In this document: positions 40,284 through 48,681 of the stretch, in pieces
Layout: every line of letters starts with the position of its first letter
How positions within the stretch are numbered: position 1 is the first letter of the stretch
From: a virus
IMG/VR virus record: IMGVR_UViG_3300024262_000019
Coordinates: 46,163-110,162 of that record
Strand: one strand, 5' to 3'
DNA length: 64,000 nucleotides
The notes under the pieces: generated by a model
What the model was told of the DNA's origin: nothing
The model's input: only the letters and a program-made list of their open reading frames with translations
The model's database searches: none
Position numbers and translations under genes: made by a program

Positions 40284-40607
40284 CTATAGCGGACTCTGGC
40301 CGCCGCCATTCCTGTTGGAATTGATCATATTTCGCTCTTTCTCAAGACGCTGCTCAGCCCACGCCTGCGCGAATTCATAGGCTTCATCAACCTCCTCCTT
40401 GTAGCAAGGAACGGTAACGGAAACGCTTATCCTTGCTGATTCATAGTTTCCAAGATTCATGGTTAAAGCGTAGTCAACGCTAACCATTGCCGTCTCGGTT
40501 TCGAATTTGTGTATGGCGATCACATCCTCATCGCCGGTCGTAGGCGGCGAATCCTTCGACTTGCCGACTGTCCTGCTAACATAAACAATAGAATTTTTTG
40601 CTTTCAT
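40284..40607 (-). CDS. Conserved-looking hypothetical protein beside recA
   Basis: 107 aa, ATGA overlap with the gene before. Centre: SVDYALTMNLGNYESARISVSVTVPCYKEEVDEAYEFAQ, a beta-hairpin plus helix pattern (L-N-L-G-N-Y-E-S, V-x-V-P-C-Y-x-E-E) that recurs in phage proteins encoded near replication genes. Function unknown. Confidence 0.72.
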   Translation of the reverse strand: MKAKNSIVYVSRTVGKSKDSPPTTGDEDVIAIHKFETETAMVSVDYALTMNLGNYESARISVSVTVPCYKEEVDEAYEFAQAWAEQRLEKERNMINSNRNGGGQSPL

Positions 40608-41155
40608 TCTTCATCCACAACGACAATCCCTGCCGCTTCCCATCCGTCTAAAATTTCCTGTCTAAACGCCCTGTCGGCAGACGATATCGTCGGCCCACGA
40701 GTACTCAGAGCCACCTTAACAACCTCTATCATCGACTCAGTGTAAAGCCGCTCCTGTTTATTCTCACCGCCGAGGAGAAATGGAGTTCTTGGCAATAACC
40801 GAACACGCTCCCATTGATGAATCGTAGGTACACTCCTGCCAACGATACGAGCAAATGTGCCTATATGGACCAAGTGGACCGTCTCGGAGACACCATCGAT
40901 CTCAACAACCATCTCCACCGGCTTACGCTTCTTGGGGATCCTAACCTTAGGCTTCGGCTTACTTACTCGTTCCTTCGCCTTGCCAGCCCTGTACTCACGA
41001 TTTTGCCTAAGAACCTTTGCCCGATACTTTTTATCGGAATGGTATTTCTCCTTCCGACGCTCGGCTATCCTAGCCCTGTTTCGGTCGTACCACTCCTTGT
41101 AGGTCCACTTGGTACCATCCTCGTCGATGATATGAACCTCCTTTTCATCTGTCAT
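40604..41155 (-). CDS. MerR-like helix-turn-helix regulator
   Basis: 183 aa from ATG 41155 (GGGGAG upstream); a GTG four codons earlier is possible. The first 80 residues are a very basic helix (RNRARIAERRKEKYHSDKKYRAK). About residues 100-145, HIGTFARIVGRSVPTIHQWERVRLLPRTPF followed by RLYTESMIEVVK is a MerR/excisionase winged helix-turn-helix. It probably regulates the operon it heads, since a promoter lies just upstream. Confidence 0.8.
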   Translation of the reverse strand: MTDEKEVHIIDEDGTKWTYKEWYDRNRARIAERRKEKYHSDKKYRAKVLRQNREYRAGKAKERVSKPKPKVRIPKKRKPVEMVVEIDGVSETVHLVHIGTFARIVGRSVPTIHQWERVRLLPRTPFLLGGENKQERLYTESMIEVVKVALSTRGPTISSADRAFRQEILDGWEAAGIVVVDEE

Positions 41156-41176
41156 AGATCTCCCCACAGCAGCAGA

Positions 41177-41205
41177 TCTTTATATAATAAAGTTTGCACT
41201 GTCAA
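41177..41205 (-). promoter_or_regulatory. Sigma70-like promoter before recA operon
   Basis: Minus strand TTGACA (41205-41200), then TATAAA after 15 or TAAAGA after 17 bases; TA-rich stretch TTATTATATAAAG follows. Drives the MerR-like regulator and recA block. Confidence 0.6.
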
Positions 41206-41221
41206 TCTATCGAGACGCCGC

Positions 41222-42625
41222 TTATCCCCCATAAGATCTCGCATAAGCAGCGTCTCTGGATTTTCCATAATCCCTGCAAACGGGAACATTGTCGCACCGC
41301 ATGTCCACGATAACAGGGTCCTTTTTGTCTGGGTCTAACAATCTACATGTCTGCGCAGCTAGCAGCGGATCCCTTACTGGGGTAGCTAAAACAACGGTAT
41401 CTAGACCTGGTATTTCGGGGAATGACTTAGCGAAAGAAAAAGTTGTCAAGATGACGTCGGCGGCGGAAGATCTATCGATCTCATCTGGAGCCATACCGTC
41501 CAGCATGAAGTCAATATCCTTAGTGGCTCCCGACCAGGCAGAGTCTATCGACAGGCCAAGCGTCTTCAGGTGCGTAACCTTATCGCTGAATATCGCGATC
41601 TTTCTCCCGGCCTTCATAGCCAATATCACCTGATCGACAACACTCTTGTTGTACCTCGTGTTCACGCATATGTGATTGAGTATGGATGCCTTAGATATGA
41701 ACTGCGGATTTGCCCTGTCCCATGAGCTGACCTTCCATCCAGACTCAACCCTCCTGATACCAGGGACAGTAGAGTCGCTCTTGGCCGCGAAGACTGGACT
41801 ACCAAGGTGGTATGAGTAGATCCTTGATAAACCTTCCGAGAAAGAGGACTTTGGATCTGCTATTCCTAGCCTTCTTCCAGCATCAAAAAATCCCACCGCA
41901 TGTGCCCACTTGGCTGGATCCATACGGTGAATGTGATGAGATATCACGAAGCCGAACTCCTTCGAGAACACCCCATCCCTGTCGATCGCATGCGTCAAGT
42001 GATCGACAGTAGTTAGAACTATATGGTCCTCCAAGGCCCCACGCTCATCACGCCTGATATACCCAACGCTTGCGTCTGGAAGAAACCTTCCTATGACCGT
42101 CTCCCACATGGAAAACGAGCTTCCGGGCGGACATATTACAAGCGTCCTCCTCTTCATAGACCTAATAAGAGAGAGACACACCTTGGCCGCTGCCTGCTCT
42201 GAATGAAACAGTGCAAGCGCATCCATGGATGTCGCTAAAGCCTTGAGAGTCGCGGCGATCCCTCGCTTCTGATCGGACGAAAAGAAGTCCTCAGACTTCT
42301 CGCCAGACACTGAGTCAATGAGGGTTAGGGACTCATAATCATCGTCCTGATCCTTGGCCCATAGAGCACTATCTGGAGCCATCAACTTAAGTGGCCACTC
42401 GGCCTCAGTCGTAAAGTCCTCCATGGAGTGACTCTTAGTAGATGACTCCCTTAAAAATGATCTTGGGATACCGAGATACTCACCATCCTCCACATACGCA
42501 CGATACAGAACCGGCTTCCTCTTACTAACGTCAGCCAGCGTCAAGCTCTTGCGCAGCCAGTCCGCCTGGCTGTCGGTCATTTCATTGAAAGGCAACCACG
42601 CCCATCCGCCTATGCGTATATCCAT
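41222..42625 (-). CDS. SF2 helicase-like protein with ruined ATPase motifs
   Basis: 467 aa, GAGGGG five bases before the ATG. The order of SF2 (UvsW/RecG-type) motifs is readable but the key residues are gone: motif I is HSEQAAAK (141-148) instead of GxGKT; motif Ia TLVICPPGSSFSMWE is normal; motif II is ISHHIHR (228-234) instead of DExH; motif III is RLGIADP instead of LTATP; motif V ADVILTTFSFAKS is fair; motif VI lacks the arginine finger pattern. The N-terminal 120 residues are a separate domain. Probably a DNA-binding or partner protein without helicase activity. Confidence 0.75.
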   Translation of the reverse strand: MDIRIGGWAWLPFNEMTDSQADWLRKSLTLADVSKRKPVLYRAYVEDGEYLGIPRSFLRESSTKSHSMEDFTTEAEWPLKLMAPDSALWAKDQDDDYESLTLIDSVSGEKSEDFFSSDQKRGIAATLKALATSMDALALFHSEQAAAKVCLSLIRSMKRRTLVICPPGSSFSMWETVIGRFLPDASVGYIRRDERGALEDHIVLTTVDHLTHAIDRDGVFSKEFGFVISHHIHRMDPAKWAHAVGFFDAGRRLGIADPKSSFSEGLSRIYSYHLGSPVFAAKSDSTVPGIRRVESGWKVSSWDRANPQFISKASILNHICVNTRYNKSVVDQVILAMKAGRKIAIFSDKVTHLKTLGLSIDSAWSGATKDIDFMLDGMAPDEIDRSSAADVILTTFSFAKSFPEIPGLDTVVLATPVRDPLLAAQTCRLLDPDKKDPVIVDMRCDNVPVCRDYGKSRDAAYARSYGG

Positions 42626-42639
42626 CGATGCCCCTCCAT

Positions 42640-42673
42640 TGAAAATGCGAGGACAGGTTCACCTGCCCTCGCA
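42640..42673 (-). terminator. Terminator after the SSB-like gene
   Basis: Stem TGCGAGG...CCTCGCA with an inner CAGGT/ACCTG pair (42646-42673); TTTTC follows on the minus strand. Separates the SSB-like gene from the helicase-like gene. Confidence 0.75.
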
Positions 42674-42695
42674 ACTGTTCGAGTAGAGAGTGTTT

Positions 42696-43484
42696 CTAGA
42701 ACGGAACTTCGTCAGGATTGCTAGCTGAAGACGAAGATGTTCCAGATTTAGTGCTGTTAAACGGCACAGCATCGGCAGTTCGCGTCTTCATGTCGGCAAT
42801 AGAGATCGGAGCCATGAGTACGGGGAAGTTAAACTGCGGAATCTTCGCAGGAATCTCTCCCTCGGCTGGGATCTGAAAGTGATGAGCAAGGAACTTGCGC
42901 GTCCTGTCAGCCTCTTGCCCGTTGCCATTTGCCTTGTCGATGATGTCCTTCAAGAGCTTACCCTTGTAGGTCACAACCGTGTAGAGGCCATCCATCTTGA
43001 TCTCACGAATATGATCAAGATCATCTCCTGTATTGGGAGAGTTCGAATCCGATCGAGTGAGGGTCCAAAGCTGGCCAAGCAGGCTACCCTTGTTCTCCTT
43101 TTTCATCTTGAACTTATTCAAGACTTTCGTCTTCGCAGGGAGAAGGATAAGACGATTCTTATTCTCAACACCCTCCTTGGTCGTGTACCCAGTGATGTCA
43201 ACAATTGTGTAATGACCAACATAGTCGGCTCGACTTACACCCTTCTGCGAACAGCCAGGGCAGTGATCCTCAATCTTAGCCAGGCATGTCGCATGGTGCC
43301 ACTGCTTGTTACTGTCACACCACTGATGCTCCTTAATACAGAAAGGATCATCGCCGATGAAAGCTAACTCCTTAGAAGATCCTGCGGCTTGCCAGAGGCG
43401 ATCTGGCGGGTAGCCCATCGCCCGCTTCTCTGCCTCTTCCTCTGCGCCCTCGTAACCCGTCTCATACCAAGATGCTGTCGCCAT
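42696..43484 (-). CDS. Single-stranded DNA-binding protein (gp32-like) with zinc site and PF tail
   Basis: 262 aa. Residues 45-80 hold a dense Cys/His cluster (FCIKEHQWC, QWHHATCLAKIEDHCPGC), recalling the zinc-stabilised gp32 core; the centre is beta-rich (YVGHYTIVDITGY, NRLILLPAKTKVLNKFKMKKE, GLYTVVTYKGK). The C-terminus is a Ser-rich linker ending NPDEVPF, matching the acidic D-x-x-P-F tip by which bacterial SSBs recruit partners. It coats single strands at the fork. Its gene is followed by a terminator. Confidence 0.82.
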   Translation of the reverse strand: MATASWYETGYEGAEEEAEKRAMGYPPDRLWQAAGSSKELAFIGDDPFCIKEHQWCDSNKQWHHATCLAKIEDHCPGCSQKGVSRADYVGHYTIVDITGYTTKEGVENKNRLILLPAKTKVLNKFKMKKENKGSLLGQLWTLTRSDSNSPNTGDDLDHIREIKMDGLYTVVTYKGKLLKDIIDKANGNGQEADRTRKFLAHHFQIPAEGEIPAKIPQFNFPVLMAPISIADMKTRTADAVPFNSTKSGTSSSSASNPDEVPF

Positions 43485-43568
43485 AGTCTTTTATCTTTCT
43501 GGCCCTTTTTCGGTGCCCGTTACCCTATATGGGTGAAGAACATCAGTACCAGCAAGGTATGACAACAG

Positions 43569-44663
43569 TCAACGAGCGAAGCGCGTCTTTAGATCCTCGA
43601 TCTCCTCATCGGTCATCTGATTTGGATCTCTTCTGTTTTTTATCAGATAGGTAGCGACATGGATCTGCTGAGAAAAAGTTTTTAACAATCTGTCGGCAGC
43701 ATCGCGACCAGCGTCATCTCCGTCCATGACAATGATGACCGAATCAAACCACTTTAAGATCTTGGCAACCTGAGGCTTATTGACGTGCGACCCGTTGATC
43801 GCAGCTACGTTTTTAACCCCACACTGGTCCAGGTAGATGACATCAAAAGCGCCCTCAACGATAAATACAGTACCGGTGCCATCATTGGACGTTTCAAACC
43901 AGTCCTCCCCAAATAGATACTGATCCCTCTCGAATCCAAGCGAGTGCATCCACTTGGGAACCCTATCCTCATTATCCGCAGCAGGAACGATGTGCGGATA
44001 CGGCTCCGGCCAGTACCCCAGGAATCGACCACCAATATTTACTAGCCTACCGATATTATCGTACTGAGGGACCGACACTCTTCGCGGTCCTGGGTGCCAG
44101 CCAAGCTTCCACTTGGCGATCGACTCCATCGTAAATCGACGCTTTGGTCCTGTGAGATAATCGATCACTTCATCGTTGAGAAGACTGATCATCTTTTCAA
44201 CATGTTCATTGGCTGAGCTTGGTAGTGGTGGGTGCAGTTCGGCGAGAACCGCAGGATCACTGTAGTCCTTTCCGCCGGTCCACGATGCCATCGGCTTGGA
44301 CGAATCCGACGAGTCCGAATACCATCCGGAGGTGAACTCTATCCGTTCTAGGCGCTTCTCTGTGGAGATGTTGTTGTGCTGGGACACATACAGCAGTTGA
44401 GCCGACAGGTCCCTCCCCGAGAGCTTCTGAAGCTTGTAAACAAGATCAGTTAAGTCTCCACGCGAATCGCAGCTCGACGACAAGCATCCATATCTGGATA
44501 TGTCATCAGCCTTATCAAAGACAAGGAATGACGGATGCTTATCCTCACCTTTCGAATGCTTATACGGAGCAAACGGACACGACGAGCGTACACCCCTGCT
44601 TGTGTGTTTTATTTTAACACAACCAAGCGAATCTAATAGTTTTTCTATTGCTTCAGCTCTCAT
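43569..44663 (-). CDS. DnaG-type primase
   Basis: 364 aa from ATG 44663; a GTG three codons earlier is possible, neither has a clear ribosome site. N-terminal zinc domain (SSCPFAPYKH ... YGCLSSSCDSRGDLTDLV) of the CHC2 type; toprim domain GTVFIVEGAFDVIYLDQCGVKNVAAINGS (Glu in VEG), and VIIVMDGDDAGRDAADRL (DxD). It is shorter than bacterial DnaG and has no visible helicase-binding domain. It makes primers for lagging-strand synthesis with the nearby DnaB-like helicase. Confidence 0.88.
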   Translation of the reverse strand: MRAEAIEKLLDSLGCVKIKHTSRGVRSSCPFAPYKHSKGEDKHPSFLVFDKADDISRYGCLSSSCDSRGDLTDLVYKLQKLSGRDLSAQLLYVSQHNNISTEKRLERIEFTSGWYSDSSDSSKPMASWTGGKDYSDPAVLAELHPPLPSSANEHVEKMISLLNDEVIDYLTGPKRRFTMESIAKWKLGWHPGPRRVSVPQYDNIGRLVNIGGRFLGYWPEPYPHIVPAADNEDRVPKWMHSLGFERDQYLFGEDWFETSNDGTGTVFIVEGAFDVIYLDQCGVKNVAAINGSHVNKPQVAKILKWFDSVIIVMDGDDAGRDAADRLLKTFSQQIHVATYLIKNRRDPNQMTDEEIEDLKTRFAR

Positions 44664-44680
44664 CCAAGGCACGCACGGCG

Positions 44681-45112
44681 TTACTTGGGAGGAGGGTAGA
44701 CAGCCTTGGGCCTATCGTCAAATCCAACGTCGTCACCGGGGACCTTAGCCTCGGCCTCTTTGCCATCATTATCGAGCATGGCGCGAGGCGGCTGCTTGCC
44801 TCCGGGACCATCTAGCTCCCAGAGCTTTGGCTCGATCATCTTCCACAGCTCAGCGAACTGCAGATCTTTCGCTTCGCCCGCCTTCCCCTCGGCTGCATGG
44901 TGCAGGTTACGAACCCAGCCCTTACCAGTTAGCTGAATATCCTGAAGAACGGCAAGCTTGGCACCATGGTACACATAGCCGCTTTTTGCCAGAGTATCTC
45001 TAGCAATGCGCATGGCCTTAATAAAGCCATCTGGACCCCCTCCGGTTGACTTGTTGTATATCGCAACTACCGAATGTCTAACCAAGGGAGGGACATCTCT
45101 CCAACCTGCCAT
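44681..45112 (-). CDS. Hypothetical protein between primase and helicase
   Basis: 143 aa. Helical N-terminal half (VRHSVVAIYNKSTGGGPDGFIKAMRIARDTLAKSGYVY), a KLAVLQDIQLTGKG segment, then a Pro/Gly/Asp-rich disordered end. Ends 18 bases before the primase start. No motif recognised; replication role by location only. Confidence 0.65.
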   Translation of the reverse strand: MAGWRDVPPLVRHSVVAIYNKSTGGGPDGFIKAMRIARDTLAKSGYVYHGAKLAVLQDIQLTGKGWVRNLHHAAEGKAGEAKDLQFAELWKMIEPKLWELDGPGGKQPPRAMLDNDGKEAEAKVPGDDVGFDDRPKAVYPPPK

Positions 45113-45146
45113 ACCCCTAGTCTACCACGGGCACAGCCTGCGACGA

Positions 45147-45482
45147 TCAGGCGCTTTTCTTCAAATTTGCCCAAACACCACCTGGCATCTTGGCCGCATC
45201 GCGAGCGACAACAATCTCCTCCCTAGTAAGCTTCTCCTTGTGCGCCTTGCACACCATTCCGAACCTGGGAGCGGCAGTCTCCTTGCAACCCTTAATCGGA
45301 CAAGGGCGCAGAGTGCTCTGCCCTTTAGTGGACTTCCTGCGCTTGACGGGAGCTGCGACTGCAATAGGGGAGAGGGCCTCGCCAAGTCTTTCGCGAATCT
45401 TGTCCATTGCCTCAATTTCGGCAATTTCGACCACCTCGGCGACAAACCTATCGATAATCTTCTGTAATTTTTTTGAGTTCAT
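45147..45482 (-). CDS. Small zinc-finger protein
   Basis: 111 aa from ATG 45482. A helical start (KKLQKIIDRFVAEVVEIAEIEAMDKIRERL) is followed by CPIKGCKETAAPRFGMVCKAHK (about 62-83), a Cys2-x12-CxxH knuckle commonly found in phage proteins that bind nucleic acid. A strong promoter (45492-45520) sits ten bases upstream, so the message leader would be very short. Confidence 0.68.
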   Translation of the reverse strand: MNSKKLQKIIDRFVAEVVEIAEIEAMDKIRERLGEALSPIAVAAPVKRRKSTKGQSTLRPCPIKGCKETAAPRFGMVCKAHKEKLTREEIVVARDAAKMPGGVWANLKKSA

Positions 45483-45491
45483 ACTTACCAA

Positions 45492-45520
45492 AGATTAATA
45501 GGTAATGTACGCATTGTCAA
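45492..45520 (-). promoter_or_regulatory. Sigma70-like promoter
   Basis: Minus strand TTGACA (45520-45515), 17 bases, TAATCT (45497-45492), with ACCTAT directly before the -10. Nearly the same 29-base arrangement occurs at 56864-56892. Confidence 0.75.
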
Positions 45521-45524
45521 GGTA

Positions 45525-45806
45525 TCACAAATCGTCTAAAAAAGACGTATCGCAGCTCATGGGTAAGTCTAACTTTTTGAGTATTTTACCATGAAAACCA
45601 GACACTTCCCTGGTGCACTCTCTATCTCCTAGCATATGCAAAGCTATCGAGTCACGGTGCAGGGCGCTAGCCTTGACAATGTCATAGCCTAAGCGCTCAA
45701 TGTTGAGTCGAAGGTCAACCGCAAAGAAAGAGTTACTGCTGATACCCTGGTCACAGCGCCAGCACTTTGCGTAGAAATCCAATGGGGGCAAATCAGAATG
45801 GTACAT
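45525..45806 (-). CDS. Small hypothetical protein after helicase
   Basis: 93 aa from ATG 45806 (GGGGA eight bases upstream), overlapping the helicase end by 14 bases. MYHSDLPPLDFYAKCWRCDQG holds a C-x2-C pair; later CTREV and CDTS add two cysteines, so a zinc site is possible. The rest is mixed helix. Unknown. Confidence 0.58.
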   Translation of the reverse strand: MYHSDLPPLDFYAKCWRCDQGISSNSFFAVDLRLNIERLGYDIVKASALHRDSIALHMLGDRECTREVSGFHGKILKKLDLPMSCDTSFLDDL

Positions 45807-48378
45807 CGCCATAATCCCCACTGTCATCTACCTCATCGCTCACGCCATACATGGCATCTCCGCCACCAGTATCAGGACCAACCGGAGGCGGAAGACCTGG
45901 ACCACCATCACCGCCAACCTCGGTGAAATCCATCGTGGAGTGGTTCCAGTTGATCTCAAAGGTCCCAGGCACACCCTCACGAATCTTCAAAGCCTTGAGA
46001 TTTAGCTTAGCGTTAGATCTCATATCTTCATCCTGCATCATTCCGTAGGCGCTATCAGCATTCCAGCCAGCAACGTCGGTGATGCCGATATTGTCAGCCG
46101 AGATCGTCTGATCTTGCCCAGTCTTAGCCGACCGGTTGAACTGCAAGTTGGTAATCGTCGCAACGCCAGTGCGCTTACCAATCTTCTTGAAGTCATCGAA
46201 GTTATTCGACACACGCTCATGTCGATCTTTACCGCTGTTCTTAATCAGGTACGGACCATCAACGCAGAGCAGGTGTGGTTTCTCATCCTCAACGACCGCA
46301 GCAATGTTGTCGATGGAATAATCAAAGTCACCGGCGATGATGTTCATCCCCTTCTCCTTGAGAAGCTCATCCACACCGGCGTACAGTTTGCTTTCTACAA
46401 ATTCTCCGAGCTTACCCCTTCTCACTTCGTTGTAGGGAAGGTTGAGGTGTAACGAGAAGAATCGCCTCGCCATCTGCCTCTTGTTCATCTCTGTGGAAAC
46501 GATAAGAACGTTGTGTTGCCTAGACCTCCACGCAGCATGTGCGCAGATAACTAGAGCCCATGTATTATGGAGAATGATGTCGTTTCCTATGAAGCAGCTC
46601 GTCGGCTCCACGGTGAGGTCATATATCTTCTGCTCGCCAACCGATTTCACCGATAACACTGAATCCCAAAATATATCCGCCCCCCATAACCACTTAAATT
46701 CATCACAACAATCAAAGATCTCGCAGAATACTTTAAATCTACGAATCAGAAGTGAATCGCCTTTTCCAAAAAGGCTTCGGAACATGAACTTGCTATTCCA
46801 TCCGAGGGCCTGTCCAACTTTAACAAGCTTCCCGCCATTCCATCTTCCGGATCCAGGGTCAGCAATCTCACGAATGCGTGCCTTCAGCTTTTCTGAAATC
46901 TTAGGAAATCCAACATTTGAATTCCTGTCCCTACCGAGCAGTTCAGTAAACGACTCTAACTTCTCACCCCATAGCGAAATAGCTACAGAAAAGGACTCCC
47001 ACGAAGAGGCGTAGACTCTGAGTCTCCATGAGTCGAAATCCTTGCCATTGCAGGATGATTTTTTATAAGAGACACTGCTCTGAATTCCAAAGCGAAGAAG
47101 CAGGCTTTGAATCTGCCTAACCATTCTTTCGGAGGCGAGTACGATCGTTGGGCCTGTGTCATCGACATACCCATCACACATCCAAAATATCGACAGGAAC
47201 CTCGAAAGTTGAATTGGCGGAAGCTGATACACTTCGTCTGGTATTGTCTTACTTACTGCTTTTTTCTTATCAATTCCAAGATCTCTTAGTATTTTGCCGA
47301 CAATACTAACCCGATCAACTACGCCGGTGAAGTCATAATCACATCCGGATCGATAGACAACCTCTGCCCCGATAGCATGAGCGGCATCCCTGGCAATCGA
47401 TAAAATATCCTCGTCTATATTACTGAACCCAACATGGTTTCCCGTGTAGCTACCCTCGGCCAACAGGATGGCTAGTATATCGACGACAGGATCATCCATG
47501 GCGACAGGTGACTCCGGGAATGGCATCTTCGCTGGCAAGGCCAGAGAATCATTTACTGATATATTTTCAGCATTAACCCATCCATCCGGAGTCAGAACAG
47601 GATGTTCTGGAGTCACAATCACGGATCTGCCGGATGACATCGTAATCTCAATACACTCCTTGCGGCCAGTATCCACTTTAGCTGTTATGGGAGTGGCAAA
47701 AACCCCGCCATCCTTGGACCAGGTAGTTACGGAGTGATGTGATTCATCACTGTAAACGTCCCTGATTGCCTTCGGTATCCCAGTCGTAGGATCAACTATC
47801 TCAGTATCCTCGTGTACGCATTTTCCTACGCCAAGTCGGCCAACGAATAAGATCAAATCCTCCGGCCACCAGCCCAACGTCTGATCGTCCATGGATGGCC
47901 ATGGAGTAGCAATGCCACGCTTACCAGCCTTGGCATCTTCGTAATCCTCGATCACCAGGCTACCTAGAGCCAAGAGACTCTCAACCTTGCGCACGGTGAG
48001 TGACTCAGTCTGAATCTTTCTATGGATTTCTGCCCATATCTCGGCAGCACCATCTGGATCTCTGGCGGCCAGGCTGTTGGAAACCTGCTCTATGCCATCT
48101 CGCTGAACTAGGAAGAGTCTACGTTTAAAGATCTCTCCGAGATAAAACCCGGAGATACCCTCATTGCTTCCAGATAAGTCAAATCCAGTAGCACCCTCTA
48201 CGGCCCCCAGAGGGGGAAGCTCGCCGTGAGTTCGATAGCTATCAGCTATGAACTGCCAGGCTGCTTTGCCCTCGCCAAATAAATGATCTTCTGCGTTTAG
48301 ATCTCTACCGATACAATCAAGGTAGGCATCCTTGCCCTCGCGAAGTACGGAGCGAACAAGCTCCTTATCCATATCCAT
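45793..48378 (-). CDS. dnaB: DnaB-like replicative helicase interrupted by an intein
   Basis: 861 aa before splicing, 442 aa after. Extein: N-terminal helical domain (residues 1-125), then TPWPSMDDQTLGWWPEDLILFVGRLGVGK-T (Walker A) and, after the intein, WALVICAHAAW, VLIVSTEMNKRQMARRFFSLHL, PHLLCVDGPYLIK (Walker B) and GVATITNLQFNRSA (motif H4 area). This is the RecA-fold of hexameric 5'-3' helicases. The C-terminus DDSGDYGDVPF imitates an SSB tail. The loader gene and initiator lie just upstream in the operon. Confidence 0.92.
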   Translation of the reverse strand: MDMDKELVRSVLREGKDAYLDCIGRDLNAEDHLFGEGKAAWQFIADSYRTHGELPPLGAVEGATGFDLSGSNEGISGFYLGEIFKRRLFLVQRDGIEQVSNSLAARDPDGAAEIWAEIHRKIQTESLTVRKVESLLALGSLVIEDYEDAKAGKRGIATPWPSMDDQTLGWWPEDLILFVGRLGVGKCVHEDTEIVDPTTGIPKAIRDVYSDESHHSVTTWSKDGGVFATPITAKVDTGRKECIEITMSSGRSVIVTPEHPVLTPDGWVNAENISVNDSLALPAKMPFPESPVAMDDPVVDILAILLAEGSYTGNHVGFSNIDEDILSIARDAAHAIGAEVVYRSGCDYDFTGVVDRVSIVGKILRDLGIDKKKAVSKTIPDEVYQLPPIQLSRFLSIFWMCDGYVDDTGPTIVLASERMVRQIQSLLLRFGIQSSVSYKKSSCNGKDFDSWRLRVYASSWESFSVAISLWGEKLESFTELLGRDRNSNVGFPKISEKLKARIREIADPGSGRWNGGKLVKVGQALGWNSKFMFRSLFGKGDSLLIRRFKVFCEIFDCCDEFKWLWGADIFWDSVLSVKSVGEQKIYDLTVEPTSCFIGNDIILHNTWALVICAHAAWRSRQHNVLIVSTEMNKRQMARRFFSLHLNLPYNEVRRGKLGEFVESKLYAGVDELLKEKGMNIIAGDFDYSIDNIAAVVEDEKPHLLCVDGPYLIKNSGKDRHERVSNNFDDFKKIGKRTGVATITNLQFNRSAKTGQDQTISADNIGITDVAGWNADSAYGMMQDEDMRSNAKLNLKALKIREGVPGTFEINWNHSTMDFTEVGGDGGPGLPPPVGPDTGGGDAMYGVSDEVDDSGDYGDVPF
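46564..47820 (-). mobile_element. Helicase intein, LAGLIDADG type
   Basis: Residues 187-605 (419 aa), placed between Lys186 and Thr606 of Walker A. Block A CVHEDTEIVDP, block B RSVIVTPEHPVLTP, endonuclease helices VDILAILLAEGSY (Glu replaces the first Asp) and LSRFLSIFWMCDGYV, and C-terminal KIYDLTVEPTSCFIGNDIILHN with Thr +1. All splicing residues are intact; loss of the first Asp may weaken the nuclease. Confidence 0.93.
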
Positions 48379-48681
48379 CTAGCTTAGCCCGCCCCTTAGC
48401 AAAGTGAGCCCCAGGCTTCTCTCCTCTGGGCTCACCTTTTCACTGCAGCACTCGCATAGGTCTGCGGTGAGAATGGCCTCTCTAGCCTCATCTACATATT
48501 GGACGTGATCGCATTCCTGATCACGATACGTCTCGACAACGCACTCCGCGTGAAAGACACCAAGGATCAGAGACTCCGAGGCAGTGACATCCCTGGACTC
48601 ACACGTATCAGCCGAGATACGAACAATCCTGTCACTCTCCGAGATTTCATCTCCGCAGATTTCACAGATCGAATCACTCAT
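48379..48681 (-). CDS. Small zinc-binding protein, two Cys clusters
   Basis: 100 aa. CEICGDEI at residues 6-13, FHAECVVETYRDQECDH in the middle and LCECCSEKV near residue 76 could form two zinc sites of a LIM/RING-like kind. Acidic overall. Ends one base before the helicase start and overlaps the loader by eight bases, so it is made with the replication proteins. Exact role unknown. Confidence 0.68.
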   Translation of the reverse strand: MSDSICEICGDEISESDRIVRISADTCESRDVTASESLILGVFHAECVVETYRDQECDHVQYVDEAREAILTADLCECCSEKVSPEERSLGLTLLRGGLS

